Source of the DNA: Flavobacteriales bacterium | GTDB taxonomy: Bacteria > Bacteroidota > Bacteroidia > Flavobacteriales_G > JALEGO01 | Assembly (NCBI GenBank): GCA_020629755.1 | Contig: JAHDCS010000002.1 | Location: forward strand, 1-64,000 | DNA: 64,000 nucleotides | Direction of reading: 5' to 3' | Part shown: piece by piece, positions 44,929 to 54,569 of the stretch | How positions within the stretch are numbered: position 1 is the first letter of the stretch | Layout: the number at the start of each line of letters is the position of its first letter | The notes under the pieces: model-generated | Told to the model about the DNA's origin: nothing | What the model saw: only the letters and a program-made list of their open reading frames with translations | The model's database searches: none | Made by a program: the position numbers and the translations under genes

Positions 44929-46371
44929 ATGAAAAGAACAGAAATCAAAGACTTGTTAGAGTGTCAAAAGCCTCAAGAAGAGGTGTTGGTAAAGGGATGG
45001 GTGCGTACCAAACGGGGTAGTAAAAACCTTTCATTTATTGCGCTTAATGATGGGTCTACGATTAAAAATGTTCAAATTATTGCGGATCATCCCAAATTTG
45101 ATGAAGCCCTTCTTAAAACCATTACTACTGGTGCCAGTATCGCGGTGCATGGCAAATGGGTCGCTTCTAGCGGAGGCAATCAAGCCTTTGAATTGCTGGC
45201 CGAAAAAATAGAGGTTTTAGGAGAGGCACACCCTGATGAGTATCCGCTTCAGCCTAAAAGACATAGTCTTGAGTTTTTAAGAGAAATTGCGCATTTACGA
45301 CCAAGAACAAGTACCTTTTCGGCGGTGTTTCGCATTCGTCATCAGCTGAGTTTTGCGGTACACCAGTACTTTCATAAAAAAGGATTTTATTACATCCATT
45401 CGCCTATCATCACTGGATCTGATGCTGAAGGTGCTGGCGAGATGTTTCAGGTTACCACTTTGCCTTTAAACAATATTCCGACAAACGAACAAAACCAAGT
45501 AGATTTTTCAAAAGACTTTTTTAATAAACCCACCAATTTAACAGTGTCTGGTCAACTCGAGGCAGAGTTAGCGGCATTGGCACTTAGTAAAGTATACACG
45601 TTTGGCCCTACGTTTAGAGCTGAAAACTCAAACACCACAAGGCATTTGGCAGAGTTCTGGATGATTGAGCCAGAGGTTGCCTTTAATGATTTAGTCGACA
45701 ATATGGATTTGGCCGAAGACTTTTTAAAGGCCATTATTGGTTCAGTGCTTGAAAATTGCGAAGACGACTTAAACTTTTTAGAGCAACGTCAACTCAATGA
45801 AGAAAAACAAAAACCCCAAGATCAGCGCAGTCCAATGCCTTTAAAGGAGCGCTTAAAATTTGTGGTCGACAATACTTTTGAGCGCATCACCTATACTCAG
45901 GCGGTTAAAATTTTAAAGGATTCTAAACCCAACAAAAAGAAACGCTTTTCTTTCTTAGTAGACGAGTGGGGGATTGATTTGCAAAGTGAGCATGAGCGCT
46001 TTTTGGTTGAAAAACACTTTAAAAAACCCGTGATTATCACCGATTATCCGGCTAGTATTAAAGCCTTTTATATGAAGCTTAATGATGATCAGAAAACGGT
46101 ACGCGGCATGGATATTTTATTTCCAGGCATAGGCGAGATGGTTGGCGGATCGCAAAGAGAAGAAAATTATGAGCGTTTGCTTGATGGTGTAAAGCGTTTT
46201 GACATTCACAAAGATGAGGTTTGGTGGTATTTAGAAACCAGAAAGTATGGCACGGTACCCCATAGCGGATTCGGATTGGGCTTTGAGCGCATGGTGCAGT
46301 TCGTGAGTGGGATGTCTAATATTAGAGACGTTATCCCGTTTCCGAGATTTCCGGGCAGTGCAGAGTTTTAG
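44929..46371 (+). CDS. asnS: Asparagine-tRNA ligase
   Basis: AsnRS, 480 residues, class IIb. The N-terminal OB-fold anticodon domain is at about 20-105 ([20 protein letters not shown]). Motif 2 is [26 protein letters not shown] (about 228-248), and motif 3 is [15 protein letters not shown] near 452-466. The start at 44929 ([19 protein letters not shown]) fits the promoter and family length; an in-frame TTG eight codons upstream lies in the promoter. It charges tRNA-Asn directly, so the cell need not rely on transamidation for Asn. Confidence 0.93.
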   Translation: MKRTEIKDLLECQKPQEEVLVKGWVRTKRGSKNLSFIALNDGSTIKNVQIIADHPKFDEALLKTITTGASIAVHGKWVASSGGNQAFELLAEKIEVLGEAHPDEYPLQPKRHSLEFLREIAHLRPRTSTFSAVFRIRHQLSFAVHQYFHKKGFYYIHSPIITGSDAEGAGEMFQVTTLPLNNIPTNEQNQVDFSKDFFNKPTNLTVSGQLEAELAALALSKVYTFGPTFRAENSNTTRHLAEFWMIEPEVAFNDLVDNMDLAEDFLKAIIGSVLENCEDDLNFLEQRQLNEEKQKPQDQRSPMPLKERLKFVVDNTFERITYTQAVKILKDSKPNKKKRFSFLVDEWGIDLQSEHERFLVEKHFKKPVIITDYPASIKAFYMKLNDDQKTVRGMDILFPGIGEMVGGSQREENYERLLDGVKRFDIHKDEVWWYLETRKYGTVPHSGFGLGFERMVQFVSGMSNIRDVIPFPRFPGSAEF

Positions 46372-46497
46372 CGCTTACACGACATTAGCGTGCTTTGAGC
46401 ACTATTTTGTTTCAAATAACAACGAAAACCCTTGGTGAAGTATTGATTTTCAACGAAAAATCATTTATTTGCAGTACAGAATTTAAAATTTTTAAAA

Positions 46498-46953
46498 ATG
46501 ATAGATACAATAATAGACGGACTTAAAGGTCAGGTCGCTGAAACAGTAGGCTCAAAATTTGGACTCGACGCTTCTCAAATTGAAGGCACATTAGGCGTAG
46601 TGAAAGAAACAGTAGGGGGTACACTTCAAAAAGAATCTTCAAATGGTTTAGGGGGGATTTTAAATTTGTTTTCAAATAATCAAAACGATGCAGGCGGTAA
46701 CGCGATTTTAAATGGATTAACTTCAAATTTATCATCAAACCTAACCTCTAAATTAGGATTTGACAGCGCAAAAGCGTCTGGGATAACCTCGATGATTATA
46801 CCCATGGTCACTAAATTGTTTTCTGATAAAGTAGGGGGTAATGAGTCTAACTTACTGTCATTATTAGGTGGCGGCGGATCAGCAGGCGATATGATTAAAA
46901 ACGCAGCAGGCGACCTACTAAAAAATAAATTAGGCGGATTGTTCGGAAAATAA
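46498..46953 (+). CDS. DUF937/YidB-like glycine-rich protein
   Basis: A 151-residue protein with Gly/Ser/Asn-rich repeats and amphipathic helices: TIIDGLKGQVAETVGSKFGL, GGTLQKESSNGLGGILNLF, and ASGITSMIIPMVTKLFSDK, ending GGLFGK. This composition and helix order match DUF937 (YidB-like) proteins, whose function is unknown. No signal peptide is seen. A GGGGGGAT site falls on the codons for GGI (46651). A strong terminator follows. Confidence 0.65.
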   Translation: MIDTIIDGLKGQVAETVGSKFGLDASQIEGTLGVVKETVGGTLQKESSNGLGGILNLFSNNQNDAGGNAILNGLTSNLSSNLTSKLGFDSAKASGITSMIIPMVTKLFSDKVGGNESNLLSLLGGGGSAGDMIKNAAGDLLKNKLGGLFGK

Positions 46954-46978
46954 GAGAACACTCTTTTCTAGAAAACCT

Positions 46979-47014
46979 AAAAGGCCTGTTTGAGATATCA
47001 AACGGGCCTTTTTT
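46979..47014 (+). terminator. Strong intrinsic terminator
   Basis: A hairpin of 15 pairs (AAAGGCC-TGTTTGA with TCAAACG-GGCCTTT around a four-base loop GATA, one G-T pair), followed by a run of six T. It ends the DUF937 transcript before the oppositely oriented tRNA gene. Confidence 0.85.
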
Positions 47015-47028
47015 ATTTGTTTTATCAG

Positions 47029-47102
47029 TGGAGCATATCGGAGTCGAACCGATGACCTCTACACTGCCAGTGTAGCGCTCTAGCCAGCTGAGCTAATGCC
47101 CC
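47029..47102 (-). tRNA. tRNA-Ala(GGC)
   Basis: A 74-nt tRNA on the minus strand. The acceptor ends GGGGCAT and ATGCTCC pair (with one G-T), the D arm contains AGCTCAG...GAGC, the anticodon stem CTACA/TGTAG closes loop CTGGCAG with anticodon GGC, and the T arm contains GGTTCGACTCC. GGC decodes alanine GCC and GCT. CCA is not encoded and must be added. Confidence 0.93.
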
Positions 47103-47162
47103 ATTATAAATGTGACACAAAAGTACTAATTTTACACTACAAATCTTTTTAGTGTACGCATA

Positions 47163-47582
47163 ATGTCTGAGGTTATTGAATCTAACACCGCTCCTGAACC
47201 CGTAGGAGCGTATCCACACGCTAGGCGCGCCGGCGATTTTTTATACCTCTCTGGAGTTGGTCCAAGAGAGCGGAATACGAAAAAAATACCAGGCGTAGAG
47301 CTCAGCGAGAATGGTGTAATTGTAAGTTATGACATTGAAGCTCAGTGCCACAGTGTTTTTAAAAATGTTAAGACTATTTTACAAGATGCTGGTGCAGACT
47401 GGAAAGACCTTGTTGACATAACGGTTTTTTTAACCAATATGAAAGAAGATTTTAAAGCCTATAATAAGATTTACGCTCAATATTTTACAGAAAATAAACC
47501 CTGTAGAACCACCGTTGAGGTCGGGTCTTTGCCAACCCCAATAGCCATAGAGCTAAAGTGTATCGCGTATATTAAAAAATAA
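47163..47582 (+). CDS. RidA/YjgF-family enamine or 2-aminomuconate deaminase-like protein
   Basis: A 139-residue RidA-fold protein. GAYPHARRAGDFLYLSGVGPR at residues 17-35 resembles the 2-aminomuconate deaminase branch rather than housekeeping RidA, which has VGPYSQA. The second half has LVDITVFLTNMKEDFKAYN and the Arg-containing PCRTTVEVGSLP (Arg near 114, the substrate-carboxylate ligand) with a final IELKCIAYI. It may act in kynurenine/tryptophan breakdown; no other genes of that route are in the window, so the assignment remains tentative. Confidence 0.82.
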   Translation: MSEVIESNTAPEPVGAYPHARRAGDFLYLSGVGPRERNTKKIPGVELSENGVIVSYDIEAQCHSVFKNVKTILQDAGADWKDLVDITVFLTNMKEDFKAYNKIYAQYFTENKPCRTTVEVGSLPTPIAIELKCIAYIKK

Positions 47583-47649
47583 TACGGGGGGATGTTTTTT
47601 ATTAACACATTCTTAAACTTTAGCGCTTTACAAGTGTGCTGAGATTGTT

Positions 47650-47657
47650 TAAATTTG
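47650..47657 (+). promoter_or_regulatory. Bacteroidota -7 box before the Na/Pi symporter
   Basis: TAAATTTG matches TAnnTTTG and ends 7 nt before the ATG at 47665, giving a very short leader. A GGGGGGAT site lies 60 nt upstream in the same intergenic space. Confidence 0.5.
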
Positions 47658-47664
47658 GCCACTT

Positions 47665-49356
47665 ATGCAGTTTAGCTTTTTTGATTTTTTAACCCTTGTT
47701 GGGGCCCTAGGATTTTTTATCTATGGCATGAAAATCATGAGTGAAGGCATTCAGCGTGCAGCCGGAAATAAGCTCAGGGGCATTTTAAAAAGCATGACCT
47801 CAAATCGTTTTGTTGGGGTGATCACCGGTTTTTTAATCACATCTATCATTCAGTCGTCTTCTGCAACTACTGTAATGACCGTTAGTTTTGTGAATGCAGG
47901 CCTTTTAACTTTGGTGCAAAGCGTTGGCATTATCATGGGCGCCAATATTGGCACGACCATTACAGCATGGCTTGTGTCGCTCTTTGGTTTTAAAGTAAAA
48001 ATAGCCACGATCTGCTTGCCTATAATTGCCATTGGTCTTCCGATGGTGTTTTCAAAAAGGCTCAAAAATTGGGGGGATTTTATTATTGGATTTGCGTTTG
48101 TCTTCATGGGTTTAGAAGCCTTAAAAGGAGCTGTGCCAGATATTAAAGACAATCCAGAGATTTTATCTTTTGTCTCAAATTTTGCCGACATGGGCTATTT
48201 GAGCTATTTGATTTTTATTTTGGTAGGCACCGTGCTAACCATTGTCATACAATCTTCATCAGCCACTATGGCATTAACCATTACCATGTGTCACAGCGGA
48301 TGGATTCCGTTTCATGTTGCCGCCGCTATGGTATTGGGTGAAAATATAGGCACTACTATTACAGCCCAACTGGCTGCCTTAATTGGGAATGTACACGCCA
48401 AGCGTACCGCTTGGCTGCATACGCTCTTTAATATGGTGGGTATTTTTTGGATGCTCCTAATTTTGCCCTTTGTTCTAAATACGATAGATCAATATTTAGT
48501 GCAAGGCTATCTTAATAAGCCTTCGGCGTTTACAGAAAGCACCTCGATCCCGATCGCCCTTTCGTTATTCCATTCAACCTTTAACATCGCTAATACCATT
48601 TTTCTGATTGGCTTTGCAGGCTATCTAGTAAATTTGGTGACAAAAATAATCCCCTCAAAAAACGAAGAAGACGAGCAATACTCACTAGAGTTTTTCTCTT
48701 TAGGGTTATTAGACACTGCTGAACTCTCTATTTTAGAGTCTAAAAAAGAGGTGATTAAATTCGGTATGATCACGCGCCGCATGCACGGATTTATAAGGGA
48801 GCTATTCATTAATAATTCTAAAAAAGAATCGAGTACTTTAATTAGCCGCATTATTAAGTATGAAGAAATCACCGACCGTATAGAAGTAGAAATCGTCAAC
48901 TACCTTTTAAAAGTATCTGAAGAAGAGCTAGCAAAAGAGACCGCCAATAAGGTGCGTAGCCAACTTAATATTGTGAGAGATTTAGAGAGAATTGGCGACA
49001 TTTATTTTCAAATGGCTTTGGTGATTGAGCGTAAAAAAGAAGATAAGGTGTGGTTTTGGCCAGAGCAACGAGAAGGCTTATTAGAGCTATGCGCACTAGT
49101 AGACAACGCTTTTGAAGTGATGATGGAAAATTTAAAGGCCAGTTCTATAACCGAAGAGCATTTTGAGCGCGCTTTTCAGGCAGAAAAGGCCATTAATCTC
49201 AAGCGAGACCAAATCAGGAATAATCATTGGAAGCACGTTGAAAAGAAAGAGTTTGATGTCAAAACAGGACTGGTGTTTAACGATTTATTCTCTTCATTAG
49301 AAAAGGTAGGCGATCAAATCATTAACGTTTCAGAAGCATTAAGTGGACGTATCTAA
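47665..49356 (+). CDS. Na/Pi cotransporter family protein with PhoU-like domain
   Basis: A 563-residue symporter of the NptA type. Two inverted Na/Pi repeats carry the QSSSATT motif (IQSSSATTVMTVSFV near 62 and IQSSSATMALTITM near 193) with about eight membrane spans in the first 330 residues. The C-terminal part (about 350-560) is a cytoplasmic PhoU-like helical bundle (LNIVRDLERIGDIYFQMA). It imports phosphate with sodium, or regulates its flux. Its end overlaps the next gene by 14 nt. Octamer site at 48071. Confidence 0.9.
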   Translation: MQFSFFDFLTLVGALGFFIYGMKIMSEGIQRAAGNKLRGILKSMTSNRFVGVITGFLITSIIQSSSATTVMTVSFVNAGLLTLVQSVGIIMGANIGTTITAWLVSLFGFKVKIATICLPIIAIGLPMVFSKRLKNWGDFIIGFAFVFMGLEALKGAVPDIKDNPEILSFVSNFADMGYLSYLIFILVGTVLTIVIQSSSATMALTITMCHSGWIPFHVAAAMVLGENIGTTITAQLAALIGNVHAKRTAWLHTLFNMVGIFWMLLILPFVLNTIDQYLVQGYLNKPSAFTESTSIPIALSLFHSTFNIANTIFLIGFAGYLVNLVTKIIPSKNEEDEQYSLEFFSLGLLDTAELSILESKKEVIKFGMITRRMHGFIRELFINNSKKESSTLISRIIKYEEITDRIEVEIVNYLLKVSEEELAKETANKVRSQLNIVRDLERIGDIYFQMALVIERKKEDKVWFWPEQREGLLELCALVDNAFEVMMENLKASSITEEHFERAFQAEKAINLKRDQIRNNHWKHVEKKEFDVKTGLVFNDLFSSLEKVGDQIINVSEALSGRI

Positions 49357-49987
49357 TTCTTTAACTAACGCAAAAAAATATTTGGGGCTTGCAAGTCTTT
49401 TTTTAGCCTTAGGTGCTACGGCAGATGTGGTATTATTGTATACGCCAAAAGGGCATTTTTTTGATGATACATACGCTTATTTAAAACACATCAGTGCAGC
49501 GCGTTTAATGATGGGGTCAGCGCTTGGAATTATAGCCATACCGTTTACTATTTTAGGCGTAAGAGCTTTAGAGATTATGGTTAATAAAGCTGAGATTAAA
49601 CGCATAAAGAACATTATTTTAGGGTTTATAGGGGTAGGTGTTTTGGTTCATTTTTTATTTGGATTAACAGGCTTAAGCTACCACTTAAAGAGCTTAGAGC
49701 CTTTTCAGATCATTAGTATTTGGTTGTTAAGGAGTTGTTCTGTACTTCTTTTAGTGCTGCATGTTTGGATGAATATTCTTTTGTATAGATTAACGCAAAA
49801 ACATCAAAATATGCCTTCTTTTTTACAGTACATAAATCCCTTCTCCATATATTTAGGCATTGTGCTCTTCTATGTGTTGTATCCAGTCTCGATAACCAGA
49901 ATGCTTGTTGTTGCTGGATTAAACCTTGCGTATTTAACCTATTTTTTATTATTGTTTGGGGGGATTAAAGCCGTGGATCAAACATGA
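49343..49987 (+). CDS. Membrane protein of unknown function (DUF6796-like)
   Basis: A 214-residue protein with about six membrane spans (GLASLFLALGATADVVLL, LMMGSALGIIAIPFTIL, IILGFIGVGVLVHFLFG, SVLLLVLHVWMNILLY, IYLGIVLFYVLY and LAYLTYFLLLFGGI). The start is GTG at 49343, overlapping the symporter by 14 nt; no ATG occurs before residue 55. The layout resembles the DUF6796 family, but I am not certain. It overlaps the sprT-like gene by 4 nt (ATGA). Confidence 0.6.
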   Translation: MDVSNSLTNAKKYLGLASLFLALGATADVVLLYTPKGHFFDDTYAYLKHISAARLMMGSALGIIAIPFTILGVRALEIMVNKAEIKRIKNIILGFIGVGVLVHFLFGLTGLSYHLKSLEPFQIISIWLLRSCSVLLLVLHVWMNILLYRLTQKHQNMPSFLQYINPFSIYLGIVLFYVLYPVSITRMLVVAGLNLAYLTYFLLLFGGIKAVDQT

Positions 49988-50559
49988 ATCATTGGACCAA
50001 TTATGTGCCTTTAGCCGCAATTTCTCGTCTGGAAGATATGCTCGATGATCATATTGTTGTTCGGGTGGTTAAGTCTAGAAAACGAAAGTGGGGCGATTTT
50101 AGGCGTCAATTAAATGGCAGATGTTTGATTACAGTAAACAATGATTTAAACCAACAAGCATTTCTTATTACGCTAGTGCATGAGATTGCACACTACAATG
50201 TGTATAAACAATACAAAGGAAAAGTGCGTCCACACGGAAAAGAATGGAAAGTGGCGTATAAAGACTTATTAAAACGCTTTTTAGATAGGGATTGTTTTTC
50301 ATCTGAAGTTTTAGAACACTTGACCGCACATTTACATCACATTAAATCATCGACGTGTTACGATCCTAAACTGCATGTGTTGCTTGATGATAAACCACAA
50401 GGAACACCCTTAAAAGAACTTGAAGTAGATGTGGTATTTAGGTACCACAACAACACGTACCTTAAAATAAAAGACAGGCGAACACGGACATTATGCAAAC
50501 AAACATCCACCCAAAAATTATATACTATATTAAAAGATACGCCTGTTCAAATTCTTTAA
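49984..50559 (+). CDS. SprT-like zinc-binding domain protein
   Basis: A 191-residue SprT-like protein. The metalloprotease-type HExxH is in LVHEIAHYNVYKQYKGK (near 60), with a third His in RPHGKEWK (near 78). An SprT-type zinc-ribbon end is reduced (STCYDPK, later RTLCKQTS). SprT/Spartan domains cut proteins cross-linked to DNA, but bacterial members are mostly untested. Overlap with the previous gene indicates co-translation. Confidence 0.82.
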   Translation: MNHWTNYVPLAAISRLEDMLDDHIVVRVVKSRKRKWGDFRRQLNGRCLITVNNDLNQQAFLITLVHEIAHYNVYKQYKGKVRPHGKEWKVAYKDLLKRFLDRDCFSSEVLEHLTAHLHHIKSSTCYDPKLHVLLDDKPQGTPLKELEVDVVFRYHNNTYLKIKDRRTRTLCKQTSTQKLYTILKDTPVQIL

Positions 50560-50611
50560 AACCTGTGTATAAGTATATACCGTGTGTAGGTAAAAGTTTA
50601 GCGCAAAGCAC

Positions 50612-50619
50612 TACCTTTG
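50612..50619 (+). promoter_or_regulatory. Bacteroidota -7 box before the aminotransferase
   Basis: TACCTTTG matches TAnnTTTG and ends 18 nt before the ATG at 50638. It covers an in-frame TTG at 50617, so the ATG is the better start. Confidence 0.55.
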
Positions 50620-50637
50620 AGTAACACGAATTTAGCT

Positions 50638-51924
50638 ATGGAATACTACACAAAAACACCTCCTGTTTTAAGATTATCTGACATGGCAGAAACCCTGGTG
50701 GGTTCAGAAATTATTAAGTTGGCGGCTAAAATAAAGTCACTTGAGCAAAGGGGTAATTTTGTTTACAATTATACGATTGGCGATTTTGACCCAGAGTTGT
50801 TTCCTTTGCCAGAAAAACTAACAGAATTAATTGTTGAAGCATATCAAAGCAATCAAACAAATTACCCGCCTTCAAATGGTGTTTTTGACTTGAGAGCTTC
50901 GGTTTCTAGGTTTTTACATACCCGTTTAGGCTTAGAATATAATGAAGATCAAATACTCGTCTCTAGTGGTTCTCGACCGCTCATTTACGCTGCCTATAAA
51001 GCCATATTAGATCCGGGAGATACGGTGGTTTTTCCAATTCCTTCGTGGAACAACAATCATTATTGTCATTTGATGGGCGCTAAGGCTGTAAAAGTAGAAA
51101 CTAAGGCCAAGGACAACTTTATGTTGTCTAAAAAAGACATAGAGCCTTATGTAAAAGAAGCTAACTTATTGGCTTTATGCTCACCCTTGAACCCTACAGG
51201 CACTGTTTTTTCAAGACAAAACCTAGAGGAGATATGTGCCTTAGTCGTTAAAGAAAACAAACAAAGAAAAGACACCGATAAGCCACTATACGTTTTGTTT
51301 GATCAGGTGTATTGGATGCTAAATCACGGAGAGCACATGCATTTTGATCCGGTTAGTTTATGTCCAGAAATAAAAGAGTATTGCATTTATATTGACGGAT
51401 TATCTAAAGCTTTTTCTGCGACAGGTGTCAGAGTAGGGTGGGCTTATGGGCCTCAAAAACTGGTTAAAAAAATGCAAAACATATTAGGCCATATTGGCGC
51501 GTGGGCGCCAAAAGCAGAACAGTGTGCTGTGGCAAAATATTTAAAAGACGATCAGTCTGTTAATGCGTTTAACCAAACCTTTAAGCATCAGCTTTTTGAG
51601 CGTTTAGATCGGTTGTATAATGGGGTGCTTGCGCTAAAAGAAAAAGGATTGCCTGTTGATGTTATTCAACCGCAGGCCTCTATTTACTTGTCGGTAAAAA
51701 TCAACATTGTAGGCCAAAGGCTTCCGTCTGGTGAGTTGGTTGAAAATGCGAATCAAATTACAGATTATTTGCTTTCTGAGGCTCAAATTGCATTAGTGCC
51801 TTTTTATGCTTTTGGCAGCACCACACATACTGGATGGCACCGTTTGTCGGTGGGTAAATGCAAAACACAAGACATTGATGCGTTTATTGATCGGTTAGCA
51901 AAAGCCATTGAAAAATTACATTAA
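50638..51924 (+). CDS. PLP-dependent class I/II aminotransferase (aspartate-type)
   Basis: A 428-residue fold-type I aminotransferase. The PLP lysine is Lys257 in DGLSKAFSATGVRVGWAYG; upstream are SSGSRPLIYAAYKA (near 109), the Asn in CSPLNPTGTVFS (near 186) and the Asp in LFDQVYWMLNHG (near 221). The phosphate-binding Arg is in GVRVGW. It resembles aspartate aminotransferases, but the substrate cannot be fixed. It precedes manC by 14 nt. Confidence 0.85.
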   Translation: MEYYTKTPPVLRLSDMAETLVGSEIIKLAAKIKSLEQRGNFVYNYTIGDFDPELFPLPEKLTELIVEAYQSNQTNYPPSNGVFDLRASVSRFLHTRLGLEYNEDQILVSSGSRPLIYAAYKAILDPGDTVVFPIPSWNNNHYCHLMGAKAVKVETKAKDNFMLSKKDIEPYVKEANLLALCSPLNPTGTVFSRQNLEEICALVVKENKQRKDTDKPLYVLFDQVYWMLNHGEHMHFDPVSLCPEIKEYCIYIDGLSKAFSATGVRVGWAYGPQKLVKKMQNILGHIGAWAPKAEQCAVAKYLKDDQSVNAFNQTFKHQLFERLDRLYNGVLALKEKGLPVDVIQPQASIYLSVKINIVGQRLPSGELVENANQITDYLLSEAQIALVPFYAFGSTTHTGWHRLSVGKCKTQDIDAFIDRLAKAIEKLH

Positions 51925-51938
51925 AATCCGCGTTTAAA

Positions 51939-53027
51939 ATGCGTACAGAAAAAAGCAATTTATGTGCCGTGATTATGGCGGGGGGTGTTGGTAGTCGTTT
52001 TTGGCCTTTAAGTACCAGCACTAAACCCAAACAGTTTTTAGATATTTTAGGTACCGGAAAAACCTTAATTCAACAGACCTATGAGCGCATGCTTTTGCTG
52101 TGTGAGAAAGAAAATATTTACGTGGTCACGCATACTGATTATGCCTCTTTAGTGAAACAGCAGCTCAAAGCATTAAGCTCTGATCAGATTCTTTTAGAGC
52201 CCAGTCGTAAAAATACGGCGCCTTGCATTGCTTATGCCGCACATAAGATACATGCTAAAAACCCAAATAGCACGCTCATTGTAGCGCCATCTGACCATTT
52301 AATTTTAAACACAGAAGCTTTTTGCGAATCTATCCGTTTGGCTAATGAAAAAGCACAAGAGCAAAACAGATTAATCACATTAGGCATTCAGCCTTCAAGG
52401 CCAGACACTGGGTATGGGTACATTCAATTTATTCAAGACTATCCCTCTGAGAAAGTATGCGCTGTTAAAACCTTTACAGAAAAGCCTAACGATCAATTGG
52501 CAAAGACATTTTTAGAGAGTGGAGACTTTTATTGGAACTCGGGTATTTTTATTTGGAAAACCCAAAGTATTTTACATGAGCTTCAAGAACATTTGCCTGA
52601 GATGCACCAGCTTTTTGATTCTCCAGACAAATATTATTCACCTGAAGAGCCTGCGTTTGTAAATGAGGTCTACGCCCAATGTAGTAATATTTCAATCGAT
52701 TATGGAGTAATGGAAAAGGCACAGAATGTATACGTAGTATTGTCAGATTTTGGGTGGTCTGATTTAGGCACTTGGGGTTCGGTTTATACGCATGTTTCTA
52801 AAGATGCTTCTAATAATGCGCTAATGACAGATTCAACCCAAGTGTATGAGTCGTCTTCAAACATGATTTTTTCAGATCAAAAAGATAAGCTTTTAGTGTT
52901 GCACGGCATAGATAATGCCATTGTTGTAGATACTCAGAAGGCGCTTTTAATTTGTAATAAAAACAAAGAGCAGTCCATTAAACAGATTGTCAATGATTTA
53001 AAAATCAAACACAAAGACTTCATTTAA
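51939..53027 (+). CDS. manC: Mannose-1-phosphate guanylyltransferase
   Basis: A 362-residue nucleotidyltransferase making GDP-mannose from mannose-1-phosphate and GTP. MAGGVGSRFWPLSTSTKPKQF spans residues 13-33 (glycine loop plus the KPKQF active-site segment), SRKNTAPCIAYA near 88, and FTEKPNDQLAKTF near 180. The isomerase half of bifunctional ManC is absent, so this is the single-domain form. GDP-mannose feeds surface polysaccharide; it fits the envelope gene context. Confidence 0.9.
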   Translation: MRTEKSNLCAVIMAGGVGSRFWPLSTSTKPKQFLDILGTGKTLIQQTYERMLLLCEKENIYVVTHTDYASLVKQQLKALSSDQILLEPSRKNTAPCIAYAAHKIHAKNPNSTLIVAPSDHLILNTEAFCESIRLANEKAQEQNRLITLGIQPSRPDTGYGYIQFIQDYPSEKVCAVKTFTEKPNDQLAKTFLESGDFYWNSGIFIWKTQSILHELQEHLPEMHQLFDSPDKYYSPEEPAFVNEVYAQCSNISIDYGVMEKAQNVYVVLSDFGWSDLGTWGSVYTHVSKDASNNALMTDSTQVYESSSNMIFSDQKDKLLVLHGIDNAIVVDTQKALLICNKNKEQSIKQIVNDLKIKHKDFI

Positions 53028-53036
53028 TCTTAACGT

Positions 53037-54569
53037 ATGAAAAAGCCTATTCAAAAAGCGCTAATCTCTGTCTATCACAAAGAGGGTTTAGATCGGCTTG
53101 CTTATTTGTGTAAAGAGAATAACATAGAGATTTATTCTACTGGAGGCACACAAAAATATATTGAAGCACTTGGTGTTGAGGTAAATTCTGTAGAAGGGCT
53201 TACGGGCTTTGCATCCATTTTAGGAGGGCGTGTAAAAACACTTCATCCAAAAGTGTTTGGGGGGATTTTATATCGTTCTGATAATCCAAAAGATGTTCAA
53301 ACGCTCAAAGAACATCAAATACCTTTTTTTGACTTAGTAGTCGTTGATCTATATCCCTTTCAAGATACCTTGCAAGAAGGTAAAACACATCCAGAAATCA
53401 TTGAAAAAATTGATATTGGGGGGATTTCTTTAATTCGCGCTGCCGCTAAAAATTATAAAGATGTTTTAGTGGTCTCTTCTAAAGCGCAATACCCTAGCCT
53501 TGTGCATATTTTAGAGCAAAAAAACAGTAGTGAAGATCAGCGGCTTTATTTTGCAAAACAAGCTTTTGAGCTATCAAATACTTATGATGCAGCAATTGCG
53601 CATTATTTTTCAGCACTCCAAGAGCCGAAAGCGCCTTCTATTTTTGAAAAAAAAATAACGAAAGCACAAGCGTTAAGGTATGGAGAAAACCCACATCAAA
53701 AAGGGATTTATTATGGCAATTTATCTGAATTATTTACGCAAGTATCTGGTAAAGAGATGTCTTACAACAACCTGCTTGATATAGATGCTGTCATAGGCTT
53801 ATTAAAAGATATAAAAGAGAAAGACCTTGCCACGTTTATCATTTCAAAACACAATAATGCATGCGGAGTTGCACAACGTGTAGACTTATCTGAGGCTTAT
53901 AAAACAGCACTTTCTTCTGATTCACTATCAGCCTTTGGCGGAGTGTTGGCCACCGATACAGTGCTTGATTTGCAAACAGCTAAAGCACTTCAAGATTTAT
54001 TTTTTGAGGTGTTAATCGCACCTGACTTTGATGCTGATGCGCTAGAACTATTACAACAAAAGAAAAAGCGTATTTTACTTAAACTTCACGTCTATCCCGC
54101 AGAAAAAGAACATTACAGAACTGTGCTAAACGGTGTGCTTTGGCAAGATAAAGATCTAAACTCTATAGCGGCACAAGAACTTAAATGTGTTACTAAAACA
54201 AACCCTACATCCCCCCAAATAAAAGATTTATTATTCGCTAATACCATTGCCAAACACACTAAATCAAACACTATTGTGTTGGCAAAGCAAGGGATGCTTT
54301 TGGGCAGTGGCACAGGTCAAACCTCAAGGGTAGACGCACTTAAACAAGCAATTTTAAAAGCGCAGCATTTTGGCTTAGATCTCAAAGATAGCGTGATGGC
54401 CTCTGATGCGTTTTTCCCATTTCCGGATTGTGTTGAAATTGCACACAAAGCCGGAATCACTTCAGTTATTCAGCCCGGAGGATCTATTAAAGATCAACTT
54501 TCTATAGACTACTGCAACCAAAATAATATCGCAATGGTTTTTACAGGTCTAAGGCATTTCAAGCACTAG
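53037..54569 (+). CDS. purH: Bifunctional phosphoribosylaminoimidazolecarboxamide formyltransferase/IMP cyclohydrolase
   Basis: PurH, 510 residues, catalysing the last two steps of purine synthesis. The N-terminal IMP cyclohydrolase (MGS-like, about 1-195) has IEIYSTGGTQKYIEALG and GRVKTLHPKVFGG. The formyltransferase domain follows (about 200-510), with ALRYGENPHQKGIYYG near 218, the catalytic KHNNACG near 273 and SDSLSAFGGV near 296. Three GGGGGGAT sites lie inside (53259, 53418, 54209), the densest in the window. The TAG stop is the first three bases of the inverted-repeat element that follows. Confidence 0.95.
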   Translation: MKKPIQKALISVYHKEGLDRLAYLCKENNIEIYSTGGTQKYIEALGVEVNSVEGLTGFASILGGRVKTLHPKVFGGILYRSDNPKDVQTLKEHQIPFFDLVVVDLYPFQDTLQEGKTHPEIIEKIDIGGISLIRAAAKNYKDVLVVSSKAQYPSLVHILEQKNSSEDQRLYFAKQAFELSNTYDAAIAHYFSALQEPKAPSIFEKKITKAQALRYGENPHQKGIYYGNLSELFTQVSGKEMSYNNLLDIDAVIGLLKDIKEKDLATFIISKHNNACGVAQRVDLSEAYKTALSSDSLSAFGGVLATDTVLDLQTAKALQDLFFEVLIAPDFDADALELLQQKKKRILLKLHVYPAEKEHYRTVLNGVLWQDKDLNSIAAQELKCVTKTNPTSPQIKDLLFANTIAKHTKSNTIVLAKQGMLLGSGTGQTSRVDALKQAILKAQHFGLDLKDSVMASDAFFPFPDCVEIAHKAGITSVIQPGGSIKDQLSIDYCNQNNIAMVFTGLRHFKH

